The notes under the pieces: model-generated | Databases searched by the model: none | What the model was told of the DNA's origin: nothing | What the model saw: only the letters and a program-made list of their open reading frames with translations | Assembly (NCBI GenBank): GCA_021773355.1 | Contig: JAJFKE010000051.1 | Coordinates: forward strand, 1-64,000 | DNA from: Gammaproteobacteria bacterium | GTDB lineage: Bacteria; Pseudomonadota; Gammaproteobacteria; Pseudomonadales; Pseudohongiellaceae | DNA length: 64,000 bases | Reading direction: 5' to 3' | Program-made: the position numbers and the translations under genes | In this document: positions 7,997 to 15,203 of the stretch, piece by piece | Layout: each line of letters opens with the position of its first letter | Position numbering within the stretch: the stretch's first letter is position 1

Positions 7997-8620
7997 TCAC
8001 TGAATTTGGATTCCAGCATTAAAAACCTTAGTGACTGCCTCGAAGTAGCGAGCGTCGAGGGCGTCGTTAGCTTTCGTGTTGTTGAGTTTGGCTACCCGAT
8101 ATCTGCTGATAAACCAGTGCTCGGTTAAGGCGCTGAACAGAGCCTGGATCATGTCAGCATCTATGTCGTTTCTGAGCACGTTCATTTTTTGCAGGTCGTG
8201 TATGAAATTGATTCCTTTTTTCTGCAATTCTTGTTCAGTAGCACTAGGCTTGTATTCGCTTTCAAAACTCTCAAGCGCGAACATGCGTGCAACTTCTGGG
8301 TGTTGCTTCAGAAAAGAAAAGTAAGCTGAAAGTGAAGCGGCAATGCCTTCTTCCGGATGATCGGGCTGCGCGGAAAATAACGCTAGTTGCTGTTTGGCGT
8401 AGGATGCAACTGATGCATCTTTAACCGCCTTCCACAACCCTCGCTTATCTCCAAAATAGTGGTGGAGCAGGCTCTTGGTAACTCCAGCTTCTTTTGCGAT
8501 CAAGCTTAATGAAACAGCCGCATACCCACGCTCTAAGAACAATGTTGTTGCGGTGCTGAGTATTGCACCGGAGGTTTTATCGCGGTCTCTCTTTTGAGGA
8601 GTGTGGGCTTTATCTTTCAT
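7997..8620 (-). CDS. TetR/AcrR-family transcriptional regulator
   Basis: The 207-residue protein has the TetR-type N-terminal helix-turn-helix at about residues 16-62 (ATTLFLERGY, LSLIAKEAGVTKSLLHHYFGDK), followed by an all-helical ligand-binding and dimerisation domain. The start ATG lies 11 bp from a 28-bp near-perfect palindrome, the expected autorepressor arrangement. It probably represses itself and the SDR downstream until a small molecule binds. The inducer is unknown. Confidence 0.93.
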   Translation of the reverse strand: MKDKAHTPQKRDRDKTSGAILSTATTLFLERGYAAVSLSLIAKEAGVTKSLLHHYFGDKRGLWKAVKDASVASYAKQQLALFSAQPDHPEEGIAASLSAYFSFLKQHPEVARMFALESFESEYKPSATEQELQKKGINFIHDLQKMNVLRNDIDADMIQALFSALTEHWFISRYRVAKLNNTKANDALDARYFEAVTKVFNAGIQIQ

Positions 8621-8631
8621 TAGGTTTGGCT

Positions 8632-8659
8632 TTAATTAACTGGACGTCCGGTTAATTAA
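8632..8659. promoter_or_regulatory. 28-bp palindromic operator of the TetR gene
   Basis: The half TTAATTAACTGGAC is mirrored by GTCCGGTTAATTAA with one mismatched pair, centred on ACGT. Its position, just ahead of the regulator's start codon on the minus strand, fits a TetR-type operator covering the promoter. The size and symmetry are well beyond what chance gives in this sequence. Confidence 0.8.
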
Positions 8660-8764
8660 ATCAGAATAGGCAGTGAAACGCAAGCGTTCGATGCTTTATC
8701 AGGTGTTTGGTAAAAAGATAGTTGGGGACACTGATAACTTACCGGTAAGGGTGCTTTATAGAGT

Positions 8765-8886
8765 TGGTGCCCAGGAGCGGAATCGAAACACCGACACGAG
8801 GATTTTCAGTAGAACGCGTGACCGAATCGTTATATCAATCAATAAGTTGCAGGCTAGAAATCGGAGTGTGCTAAGAAGTGTGCTAT
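8765..8886 (-). repeat. tRNA-Phe 3'-end remnant plus conserved arm, fifth
   Basis: The first 46 bases match the intact tRNA 3' end with two changes. The following 76 bases match the arm at 6875-6950, with the terminal direct repeat AGTGTGCTAAG-AAGTGTGCTAT fully conserved. This is the remnant nearest the intact tRNA and closes the last cassette, 8887-13361. The rest of 8621-8956 contains only the TetR operator and no gene. Confidence 0.88.
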
Positions 8887-8956
8887 GAATTCCAGCTAAT
8901 CTCGCGAATTAAAGTGCTTTGAATTCAGTTATTCAAAGCACTTTAGAGTAAACATT

Positions 8957-9589
8957 TCATCCCCGTTCTTTGAGTGACTCAATAAAATATCGCGCCAGAT
9001 CCGCAGTCCCATCAGGGAGGTTCGTTGACCTGGAAGCCAGTGGGCAGATTCCATTAGTACTGACATTTCCATCTCTTTCGGTCCCGGTACCTGTGTAAGT
9101 ACCGCCCCGGAAGCTTGGGCGTTCTTCGATGTTTACAGGTGAAGCATACGCATATCGTCTACCTTCGAGAACGCCGGCTTCTGCAAGGAATCCGACCGAT
9201 CCTCTCGAAGCCGCAATAGGTTTTCCTGCTTCTGCTGCATTTTTGACTAGATCTGTAACAGTTTGCTCCAGTGCCGACCCTCTGGGCGGCGCCATGCAGG
9301 GAAGTGCTATCGCGCCATAATCATCCATAGAGACATCAGCAATTTTATGGTCTACCTCAACTGTAACTGACCCTGAAGTTATATCCATTCCATCATTAGT
9401 TGCAATTTCAACTCGGTAACCCTCTGCTTCGAGCATATTTTTCATCAGGAGTACTTCTTCTTCAAGCATGAGTTGCAGATCACGGGAGTTATCGCGAATA
9501 AACATCAGCACGGTATTTTCATCTGCCACTGACAGGTTACCTGCTAGCAAAGCGAGCCCTGTTAGTATTGTTAAAAGAAAGTTCTTCAT
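8957..9589 (-). CDS. Exported DJ-1/PfpI-family protein lacking the usual nucleophile
   Basis: The start at 9589 is chosen because GGAGGAAT precedes it at good spacing, giving a 210-residue protein with a typical signal peptide (residues 1-22). The mature part resembles the DJ-1/PfpI superfamily: the strand ENTVLMFIRDN, then YGAIALPCMAPPRG, then GKPIAASRGSVGFLAEAGVLEGRRYA. In the usual motif the last stretch reads ICHG with a nucleophilic Cys; here it is ASRG (S128-R129). The family's cysteine chemistry is thus probably lost or altered. It follows the HxlR regulator on the same strand with an 84-bp gap. Function is unknown. Confidence 0.75.
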   Translation of the reverse strand: MKNFLLTILTGLALLAGNLSVADENTVLMFIRDNSRDLQLMLEEEVLLMKNMLEAEGYRVEIATNDGMDITSGSVTVEVDHKIADVSMDDYGAIALPCMAPPRGSALEQTVTDLVKNAAEAGKPIAASRGSVGFLAEAGVLEGRRYAYASPVNIEERPSFRGGTYTGTGTERDGNVSTNGICPLASRSTNLPDGTADLARYFIESLKERG

Positions 9590-9673
9590 TGGTAATTCCT
9601 CCGTCAATATCGAAATATTTTTTACTTAAGTGCTAAATTACCGCACTCCCTCATTTTTCTTTAGAGCCAAAAT

Positions 9674-10141
9674 TCAAACTGGTTTCGAGCTTGTCTCCCG
9701 GCCCGGCAGTTCGGCGGTGATACCATCTAGATCTAATTCGTTGCCTTCAGCATCATGGACTTTGATGCTCGCCAGTGGCTTTTCAAAGTTCTTGTCTTTA
9801 AGAATCAGGATATTTCTTTTCTCAGGTTCAACCCATTTATCTGCCCACTGACGCACCGCTATCATGACTGGGAAAAGGTCGCGGCCTTTCTCAGTGAGCT
9901 CATATTCAAAGCGAGGTCCATGTTGGCCTTGGTCAATCTTCTCTAATATTTCATGCTTTACCAGTGTATTCAGGCGATCAGTCAATACGTTTTTGGCGAT
10001 ATTCAAATTGCGCTGCAGGTCGGAGAATCGCCTAACTCCCAACATTACTTCTCGCAAAATCAGGAACGACCAGATGTCGCCAACTTCTGACAGGCCACGT
10101 GCGACAGAGCAGTCTTCCGATGAAAAATCAGTTCTCGACAT
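9674..10141 (-). CDS. HxlR-family transcriptional regulator
   Basis: The 155-residue protein has the HxlR/MarR-like winged helix: CSVARGLSEVGDIWSFLILRE near the N-terminus with Cys11, then RFSDLQRNLNIAKNVLTDRL as the recognition region and FEYELTEKGRDLFP at the wing. Such regulators often sense reactive electrophiles or quinones through the N-terminal Cys. It is transcribed away from the SDR gene at 10292. The shared intergenic region contains the palindrome GTTGC-GTAAA-GCAAC, which recurs before the crotonase gene, so all of these genes may be its regulon. Confidence 0.93.
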   Translation of the reverse strand: MSRTDFSSEDCSVARGLSEVGDIWSFLILREVMLGVRRFSDLQRNLNIAKNVLTDRLNTLVKHEILEKIDQGQHGPRFEYELTEKGRDLFPVMIAVRQWADKWVEPEKRNILILKDKNFEKPLASIKVHDAEGNELDLDGITAELPGRETSSKPV

Positions 10142-10162
10142 AGGATTAGTGTTGCAGATCTA

Positions 10163-10190
10163 GTTGCGTAAAGCAACCATATAATATAGT
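10163..10190. promoter_or_regulatory. HxlR-type operator, copy 1
   Basis: GTTGC-GTAAA-GCAAC (10163-10177) is a perfect interrupted palindrome, followed by CATATAATATAGTC. A closely similar sequence, TTGCACAAAGCAACCA then ATAATAGTC, occurs at 11673-11696. It lies in the divergent region between the HxlR gene and the SDR at 10292, which is where an autoregulated divergent promoter is expected. Confidence 0.6.
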
Positions 10191-10291
10191 CTCTTTAAAA
10201 AACCATAATTTGAAATCTTCAATTGGACGCTATTTTGAGATTAAGCGTTTAAGAGATAAGAGATAAGAGGGAAATCCTGTAATCAACACTA

Positions 10292-11017
10292 ATGGAAAAA
10301 CAAATGGAAAAACAAATGGCAGAAAAAATATGTCTGATCACTGGCGTAGGTCCCGGAACGGGGACCCAGCTAGTCCACCGCTTTGCCAAAGATGGCTACA
10401 CCGTTGCGATGTTGGCGCGAAGCAAGGAAAGACTCGACGAGCTTGAGGAAAGTCTCAAAAACGTAAAGGGTTATGTCTGTGACGTCGGAAACATTGAGCA
10501 ACTTCAAACATCGATAGAAGAGATAAAGAGCGAGTTAGGTAGTCCTGAGATTGTTATTCACAACGCGGTAGGGGGCACATTCGGAGATTTTCTTGAAATT
10601 AAGCCCGAAGATTTGGAGCTCAATTTCCAAATTAACACAATGACACTGCTGCATCTTGGACAGCTACTCGGACCCGATATGATTGAAAGAAAGTACGGCG
10701 CCATTCTTTGTACCGGGAATACATCGGCCTATCGTGGTAAAGCGGGGTTTGCTGGATTCGCGCCAACCAAAGCGGCACAGCGAATTCTGGCAGAATCAAT
10801 GGCTAGACGTCTGGGTCCCGAAGGAATACACGTTGCCTATATAGCAATCGACGCAGTAATTGATGTGCCCTGGGCTAGAGAAATGTTCTCAGAGGCGCAA
10901 GATGAATTTTTCTGTCAGCCTGCTGATATAGCAGACGAGTGTTTTCGAATTGCAAACCAGCCCAAATCTGCGTGGTCATTTAACGTAGAAATCAGGCCTT
11001 ACTGTGAAAATTGGTAG
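10292..11017 (+). CDS. SDR-like oxidoreductase with altered catalytic motif
   Basis: The 241-residue protein has the SDR nucleotide-binding loop (TGVGPGTG, 17-24), HNAV in place of NNAG (90-93) and a Ser in TGNTSAY (145). The YxxxK motif reads FAPTK (F156, K160), so the catalytic Tyr is missing; it may be non-catalytic or use another residue. The first codons are a 12-base tandem duplication encoding MEKQMEKQM, giving possible starts at 10292, 10304 and 10316, none with a strong ribosome binding site. It is the first gene of the plus-strand set divergent from HxlR and precedes a MAPEG protein, a crotonase and an NTF2-like protein. Confidence 0.85.
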   Translation: MEKQMEKQMAEKICLITGVGPGTGTQLVHRFAKDGYTVAMLARSKERLDELEESLKNVKGYVCDVGNIEQLQTSIEEIKSELGSPEIVIHNAVGGTFGDFLEIKPEDLELNFQINTMTLLHLGQLLGPDMIERKYGAILCTGNTSAYRGKAGFAGFAPTKAAQRILAESMARRLGPEGIHVAYIAIDAVIDVPWAREMFSEAQDEFFCQPADIADECFRIANQPKSAWSFNVEIRPYCENW

Positions 11018-11078
11018 TGATCGCAAGCTTAGACTTTAGCTCGTCGATTTCAAAAAATTGGTTTTTAGGAGATTCTCA

Positions 11079-11486
11079 ATGATTTTAGAAAATTCAGATG
11101 CAGTTCATGCCCTGGCTTTATGGGCTTCACTTAATTTGGCATTGATGCTGATCCTGGCGCTGAATGTATTCCGCTGGCGTGTTAAGGAAAATGTTGTCGT
11201 TGGTTTGTCAGATAGCTTCGGGCTGGAGCGGGCAATGAGGGCGCATGGAAACAACACAGAATATGTTCCCAGTATACTCTTTGGGCTGTTACTGATGGCT
11301 CTGCTGGGAGAAAACCCTCTCTATATCCATATAGGTGGGGGTGTGTTGCTCTTGGCGAGAATACTGCACGCAATAGGCATTCAACAAAGTTACACACCGG
11401 TGCCATTGGCTAGAGCTTCGGGAAATATTGTTTGCTGGCTATTATTTGCCACCGTAATAATCAGGCTGTTGTTACTTTCGTTGTGA
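11079..11486 (+). CDS. MAPEG-family membrane protein
   Basis: The start at 11079 has TAGGAG eight bases upstream and is preferred over the ATG at 11058. The 135-residue product has four likely transmembrane helices. The MAPEG signature ERAMRAHGNNTEYVP follows the first one, containing the Arg, Asn and Glu residues that bind glutathione in family members. MAPEG proteins are membrane-embedded glutathione transferase/peroxidase-like enzymes, and bacterial ones are mostly uncharacterised. Its pairing with an HxlR regulator and oxidoreductases suggests a detoxification role, as an inference. Confidence 0.88.
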   Translation: MILENSDAVHALALWASLNLALMLILALNVFRWRVKENVVVGLSDSFGLERAMRAHGNNTEYVPSILFGLLLMALLGENPLYIHIGGGVLLLARILHAIGIQQSYTPVPLARASGNIVCWLLFATVIIRLLLLSL

Positions 11487-11671
11487 TTCTCAAAATGAAC
11501 TTAGAAGGATTTCTTCGTCAGTCAGTGTATTTCCCCAATGTTGGTGGTCATCCTTTAGCGATTAGTTACTGTCGCGTGCACATCAATATCCATTCAATTA
11601 CAACAGGACTTCAAGCTCTGTGTGTTTCTGAATTTTCACCGTGTTTAGCACAGTGCAATTGCTAACCAATA

Positions 11672-11697
11672 TTTGCACAAAGCAACCAATAATAGTC
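11672..11697. promoter_or_regulatory. HxlR-type operator, copy 2
   Basis: TTGC-ACAAA-GCAAC followed by CAATAATAGTC matches the motif at 10164-10190, allowing a two-base gap. It lies 17 bases before the crotonase start codon, inside the 227-bp gap that separates that gene from the MAPEG gene. The rest of the gap (11487-11671) shows no gene. Confidence 0.55.
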
Positions 11698-11713
11698 GAG
11701 GGATCAAATCACT

Positions 11714-12505
11714 ATGACAGCACTTAACTACAAAAATGAAGATGGTGTTGCGCAACTCACCCTCGACAATCCACCACAAAACCGATTTGCACCCGAGGTA
11801 TTTGAGGGGATGGCAGATGCGGTTGCAGACCTCTCCAGTCGCGCGGACACAAGAGTGCTTCTAATTAAATCCAATGGCCCTGACTTCAGTTGGGGCGGAG
11901 ATATTCGAGTCTGGCGGAATGTAAATAGCGAAGAGTTTGGTGCCAATGTTGGACAAGCCCTCAGCCTTGTTAATGCTCTGGAGAGTTTGCCATTTCCAGT
12001 GGTAGTTGCAGTGCAGGGACATTGTAGAGGCGGTGGTTTTGAGTTGGCACTTCGTGGAGACATTATCATAGCGGCGGAGGACGCGAAGTTTGGCCATTCT
12101 GAGGCAACGATTGGCATATTCACACTTCTGGGAGGCGTGCAGCGAGTTGCAGACCGAGTTGGAAGAACAAGAGCATTCCAGTTTGCCGCCACCTCGGAAA
12201 TGGTTAGCGCTCAGCAAGCACTGGAAATTGGATTGATCAATGAAGTCGCTGGTGTGGATGAGCTGGATGTGGTGACAGACAAATGGGTCAATATCTTCGC
12301 GACAGGTGCAACTCTCGCCCACGGAGCCCACAAAAAACTGCTGAACGCACGCTCCAACGGTGGGCTAGTAGCAGCAGATCTACTGATGCCAGGCCTCGCT
12401 AATCAGCTACATGCATCGGCGGACGTGCAGGAGAATCTTGCTGCGGCGGTGGAAGCCGTAAACACGGGAAAACCGAGGCCCGTTTTTAAGTTCAAGGGTA
12501 AATAA
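11714..12505 (+). CDS. Enoyl-CoA hydratase/isomerase (crotonase) family protein
   Basis: This 263-residue protein has the crotonase fold signatures: SWGGDIRVW (oxyanion-hole strand), VAVQGHCRGGGFELALRGDIIIA, and KFGHSEATIGIFTLLGG. Crotonases act on acyl-CoA thioesters by hydration, isomerisation or hydrolysis. Family members keep acidic residues around EATIGIF; here E is present, but the exact reaction cannot be assigned. It is preceded by the second copy of the HxlR-type motif and followed by the NTF2-like gene after 36 bp, so those two are probably co-transcribed. Confidence 0.9.
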   Translation: MTALNYKNEDGVAQLTLDNPPQNRFAPEVFEGMADAVADLSSRADTRVLLIKSNGPDFSWGGDIRVWRNVNSEEFGANVGQALSLVNALESLPFPVVVAVQGHCRGGGFELALRGDIIIAAEDAKFGHSEATIGIFTLLGGVQRVADRVGRTRAFQFAATSEMVSAQQALEIGLINEVAGVDELDVVTDKWVNIFATGATLAHGAHKKLLNARSNGGLVAADLLMPGLANQLHASADVQENLAAAVEAVNTGKPRPVFKFKGK

Positions 12506-12541
12506 GTCAATTAAAGACAACCATGAAAAAGGAAAACAGCT

Positions 12542-13066
12542 ATGTCACTAGATCTTGATGCGGTAGCGGCGCAACTGAAAAGCGCTCCGAAGGAGACGTT
12601 CAATCGGAAAGAAGTTGAAGCGGAAATCAATCATTGGTTCTTTGATGTCTACTTGAGACATTGGGTAGCTGTAGGCAAAGGTGAGAGGGATGAAGGCCCT
12701 GAATTTATCTTGCAGTACTGGGGCACTCCTATGTACGCGACCAACGATAAACCCGAATTCGCCCTTTGGCTCAACACCGATGAGCAAGTCGTAAAATTTC
12801 TCACCATGCAACATCAACTGCTTCAAGAAGCCGGTTACTCCCATACCGAAGTGCCCGACAAGAGCGTAAGGGCCTATAACAGTTCAGGAGGTGCTATTGA
12901 AGTTATCTGGTCTCGCCGGTCTTCCGATAACACAGAAATTCAGCGTTTCGTTGTCCACTTTGAGGTCGTGAAATTTGGTGACACATGGAAAGTGGTTGGA
13001 GTGCAGTCACGGGGTAGTGATGCATCGAAGGATGGCAATACTTTAGAAGGTGCTTGGGCGTTGTAG
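12542..13066 (+). CDS. NTF2/SnoaL-like protein
   Basis: The 174-residue cytoplasmic protein has the helix-rich start and mixed strands of a SnoaL/NTF2-like cone fold, with FVVHFEVVKFGDTWKVVGVQS as the typical C-terminal strand pair. There is no signal peptide. Such proteins may be small enzymes or ligand-binding domains. Proximity to the crotonase and SDR suggests a small-molecule pathway. The family assignment rests on pattern only. Confidence 0.7.
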   Translation: MSLDLDAVAAQLKSAPKETFNRKEVEAEINHWFFDVYLRHWVAVGKGERDEGPEFILQYWGTPMYATNDKPEFALWLNTDEQVVKFLTMQHQLLQEAGYSHTEVPDKSVRAYNSSGGAIEVIWSRRSSDNTEIQRFVVHFEVVKFGDTWKVVGVQSRGSDASKDGNTLEGAWAL

Positions 13067-13207
13067 GCCAGCTTGGAGACGATGTGAAATGACGGAAGCC
13101 GAAGCAAAAGAACTACGGGGGACACTCACAACTTAACAACTTAAGGTTGTGAAAAGTGTAGCCGTGAGACAGACAATTAGGAGATGGCGACTCGGGACGG
13201 AAGAATC

Positions 13208-13229
13208 CAAACAGGCTTAGGCCTGTTTG
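13208..13229. repeat. Perfect hairpin beside the tRNA-Phe integration site
   Basis: CAAACAGGC-TTAG-GCCTGTTTG forms a perfect 9-bp stem with a 4-base loop, followed by further short G/C palindromes to about 13290. It could end transcription from the NTF2-like gene, though no T run follows. A weaker hairpin (13127-13151, CACAAC..GTTGTG) lies upstream. Confidence 0.5.
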
Positions 13230-13325
13230 TCCCCTGCGGGCTTCGCGCTATGCGCTCGTTGCAAATTGCTGACGCACAGTCGAACCATATCGATGTCTCT
13301 CATCCAGTCCCTGGGCACCATATAC

Positions 13326-13351
13326 AAAAAAGCCCCGCTGAAAGCGAGGCT
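13326..13351 (-). terminator. Rho-independent terminator of tRNA-Phe
   Basis: Read on the minus strand, AGCCTCGCT-TTC-AGCGGGGCT forms a stem followed by TTTTT. It begins 11 bases after the tRNA 3' end. Confidence 0.85.
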
Positions 13352-13361
13352 ATTTTGTATA

Positions 13362-13437
<76 letters not shown>

Positions 13438-13578
13438 ATAACAAAACTTTTATCTGGTTCGTGCATCCTGCACACGCGGCAATGCTTCGCATTGCTCCTC
13501 TGCTCATCCCAGCCAGCAATCACAGATTGCTGTCGTTCCGACGGCGCTTGAAGCTGCCGCTTCAAAAACGCTTGTCTT

Positions 13579-13600
13579 CACCCAACTGAGCTACCTGGGC
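13579..13600 (-). pseudogene. 5' fragment of a tRNA-Phe-like gene
   Basis: Read on the minus strand, 22 bases, GCCCAGGTAGCTCAGTTGGG plus TG, match the acceptor and D arm of tRNA-Phe. The sequence then diverges into 140 bp rich in short hairpins (for example GCAATG-CTTCG-CATTGC and AGCAATC-ACA-GATTGCT) before the intact gene. No 3' half follows. It may be the stump of a second tandem tRNA-Phe or the scar of an event in the 5' half. Confidence 0.7.
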
Positions 13601-13770
13601 ATTTTAAGCTATTGTGTTTGCTTATACTTCGTTGAAGCCCAACATCTCGTTCAGTCACTTACTAATGTAAGCTCCTTCTCTCGATTTGGTCTTCGCCTCG
13701 TCTAAGCTGCACTCAGAACGCTTAAACCCATAAAAGATTCATTAGAAGTGTCATCTTTCGCAAGCCGCGT

Positions 13771-13799
13771 ATTAAATAGAATCTGCGCTTTTTAGTCAA
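13771..13799 (-). promoter_or_regulatory. Sigma-70 promoter, probably for tRNA-Phe
   Basis: On the minus strand TTGACT and TTTAAT are separated by exactly 17 bp, followed by a G/C-rich discriminator (ACGCGGC) typical of stable-RNA promoters. The predicted start is near 13764, about 330 nt ahead of the intact tRNA and 160 nt ahead of the broken 5' fragment. No other gene on this strand lies between. This distance is unusually long for a tRNA promoter. Confidence 0.65.
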
Positions 13800-13813
13800 G
13801 CGAGGCAGCGAAT

Positions 13814-14086
13814 TTACTCGCTTTCAGGCACATAGCCCTCGGCTTGGTCGAAATCCTCATTATTGAGGAATTTATCCATCTCGGTTTGCAGGTATACGCG
13901 GTCATCCGCGTTCATCATGTTCAGCTGTTTCTCATTAATCAGCATAGTTTGTTGGCTCTGCCATTCGCTCCAGGCCTGTTGTGACACGGTTTCATAGATT
14001 TCCTGGCCTTTGGCACCTGGATAAGGTGGTACCGCCAGTCCGGGCAGTTCCTTGTTGTATTTCTTGCAATGTACCATTCGTGACAT
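13814..14086 (-). CDS. yggX: Fe(2+)-trafficking protein YggX
   Basis: The 90-residue protein has the usual size and sequence of YggX: MSRMVHCKKYNKELPGL with the conserved Cys7, then PYPGAKGQEIYETVSQQAW and MLINEKQLNMM. It is a cytoplasmic protein linked to iron handling and protection of iron-sulfur clusters from oxidation. It follows mutY by 30 bp on the same strand, the conserved mutY-yggX pairing. The link makes sense because MutY carries a 4Fe-4S cluster. Confidence 0.97.
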   Translation of the reverse strand: MSRMVHCKKYNKELPGLAVPPYPGAKGQEIYETVSQQAWSEWQSQQTMLINEKQLNMMNADDRVYLQTEMDKFLNNEDFDQAEGYVPESE

Positions 14087-14116
14087 ACGGGTCTCGTTAT
14101 TTGAGTTGCCGGCGGG

Positions 14117-15181
14117 CTAAGGTTTCTCGGCCAGTTGTGACAATAATTTCTTTACCGGGGCGGCTAATCCAATTTCCATAGAATGGTTTAAAGGGTACCA
14201 GAGCCAGCGATCAGTTTCCGCAATTTCGTTTGAATTGTTGTCGGTTCGCATCCGAACTGGACTAATGTCCAAATGATAATGGGAGAAGCTGTGACGTATT
14301 GTTGCCAGTTGTTCACGCTCAAGCAGGCTGATCCCGACCACCAAATTTCGAGCTAGATGGGGCAGGGTGTTCATGCTCGGCGACTCGGGCAGGCTATAGA
14401 GTGAACCCCAAATGCCAGACGCAGGTCTTTTCTCCAGTAGTACTTCGCCAGCCTGGTTCTGAAGAATAAACATGGCAACGGATTTTACCGGCAATACCTT
14501 CTTTTCCTTTTTCCCGGGAAATAGCGCTACACGGTTTTGCAACTGTGCAGCACAGTCCGTCTGCAATGGGCATTGTGGACAAGCCGGCGAGCTGCGTGTG
14601 CACACGGTGGCGCCGAGGTCCATTATGGCTTGGGTGTAATCGGCGACACGTTTGCTTGGCGTAATCGATTCGGCTATTGCCCACAGTTCTTTTTTTACTG
14701 CAGACTGTTCGGGCCAGCCGGGTATTGTGTGATAGCGAGCCAACACGCGCTTCACATTTCCATCCAGTATGGGCGCGCGAATCCCCATTGAAATTGCAGC
14801 TATTGCTCCGGCTGTAGATTGACCAATGCCATCTAGTTCCATTAGGGTTTCCACGCTCTGTGGGAACTTGCCTGCGTATTTTTCCGAAATAGTTTTTGCG
14901 GTCTTGTGCAGATTTCTGGCTCTGGCGTAATAGCCTAGCCCAGTCCATAGGTGCAGTACTTGGTCGGTTTCTGCTGCGGCTAAGTCCTGTACTGTTTCGA
15001 AACGATCCATGAAACGTTGGAAGTAAGGAATAACTGTGCTGACTTGAGTCTGTTGCAGCATGATCTCCGAAATCCAAATCCGGTAAGGTGTACGATCTAT
15101 TTGCCAGGGAAGGTCACGACGACCATGGTTGTCGAACCAATCGAGAATTTGCGTTGCGAAGAGAGGTTTGTTGGCAGGCAT
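14117..15181 (-). CDS. mutY: A/G-specific adenine DNA glycosylase MutY
   Basis: This 354-residue base-excision repair enzyme removes adenine mispaired with 8-oxoguanine. Catalytic Glu39 lies in SEIMLQQTQ. The helix-hairpin-helix is at LDGIGQSTAGAIA (116-128) and the catalytic Asp140 in LDGNVKRV. The 4Fe-4S ligands are C194, C201, C204 and C210 with the standard C-X6-C-X2-C-X5-C spacing. The C-terminal NUDIX-like 8-oxoG recognition domain starts near residue 230. The start ATG follows the preceding asmA-like stop by 22 bp, so asmA-like, mutY and yggX are probably co-transcribed. Confidence 0.98.
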   Translation of the reverse strand: MPANKPLFATQILDWFDNHGRRDLPWQIDRTPYRIWISEIMLQQTQVSTVIPYFQRFMDRFETVQDLAAAETDQVLHLWTGLGYYARARNLHKTAKTISEKYAGKFPQSVETLMELDGIGQSTAGAIAAISMGIRAPILDGNVKRVLARYHTIPGWPEQSAVKKELWAIAESITPSKRVADYTQAIMDLGATVCTRSSPACPQCPLQTDCAAQLQNRVALFPGKKEKKVLPVKSVAMFILQNQAGEVLLEKRPASGIWGSLYSLPESPSMNTLPHLARNLVVGISLLEREQLATIRHSFSHYHLDISPVRMRTDNNSNEIAETDRWLWYPLNHSMEIGLAAPVKKLLSQLAEKP

Positions 15182-15203
15182 TAGCCGAATCTATCAGGCT
15201 AGC

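Noticed and set aside
8673..8888. 71-codon open frame on the plus strand
   Set aside because: It is made almost entirely of the tRNA-Phe remnant and its arm, so it is not a gene.
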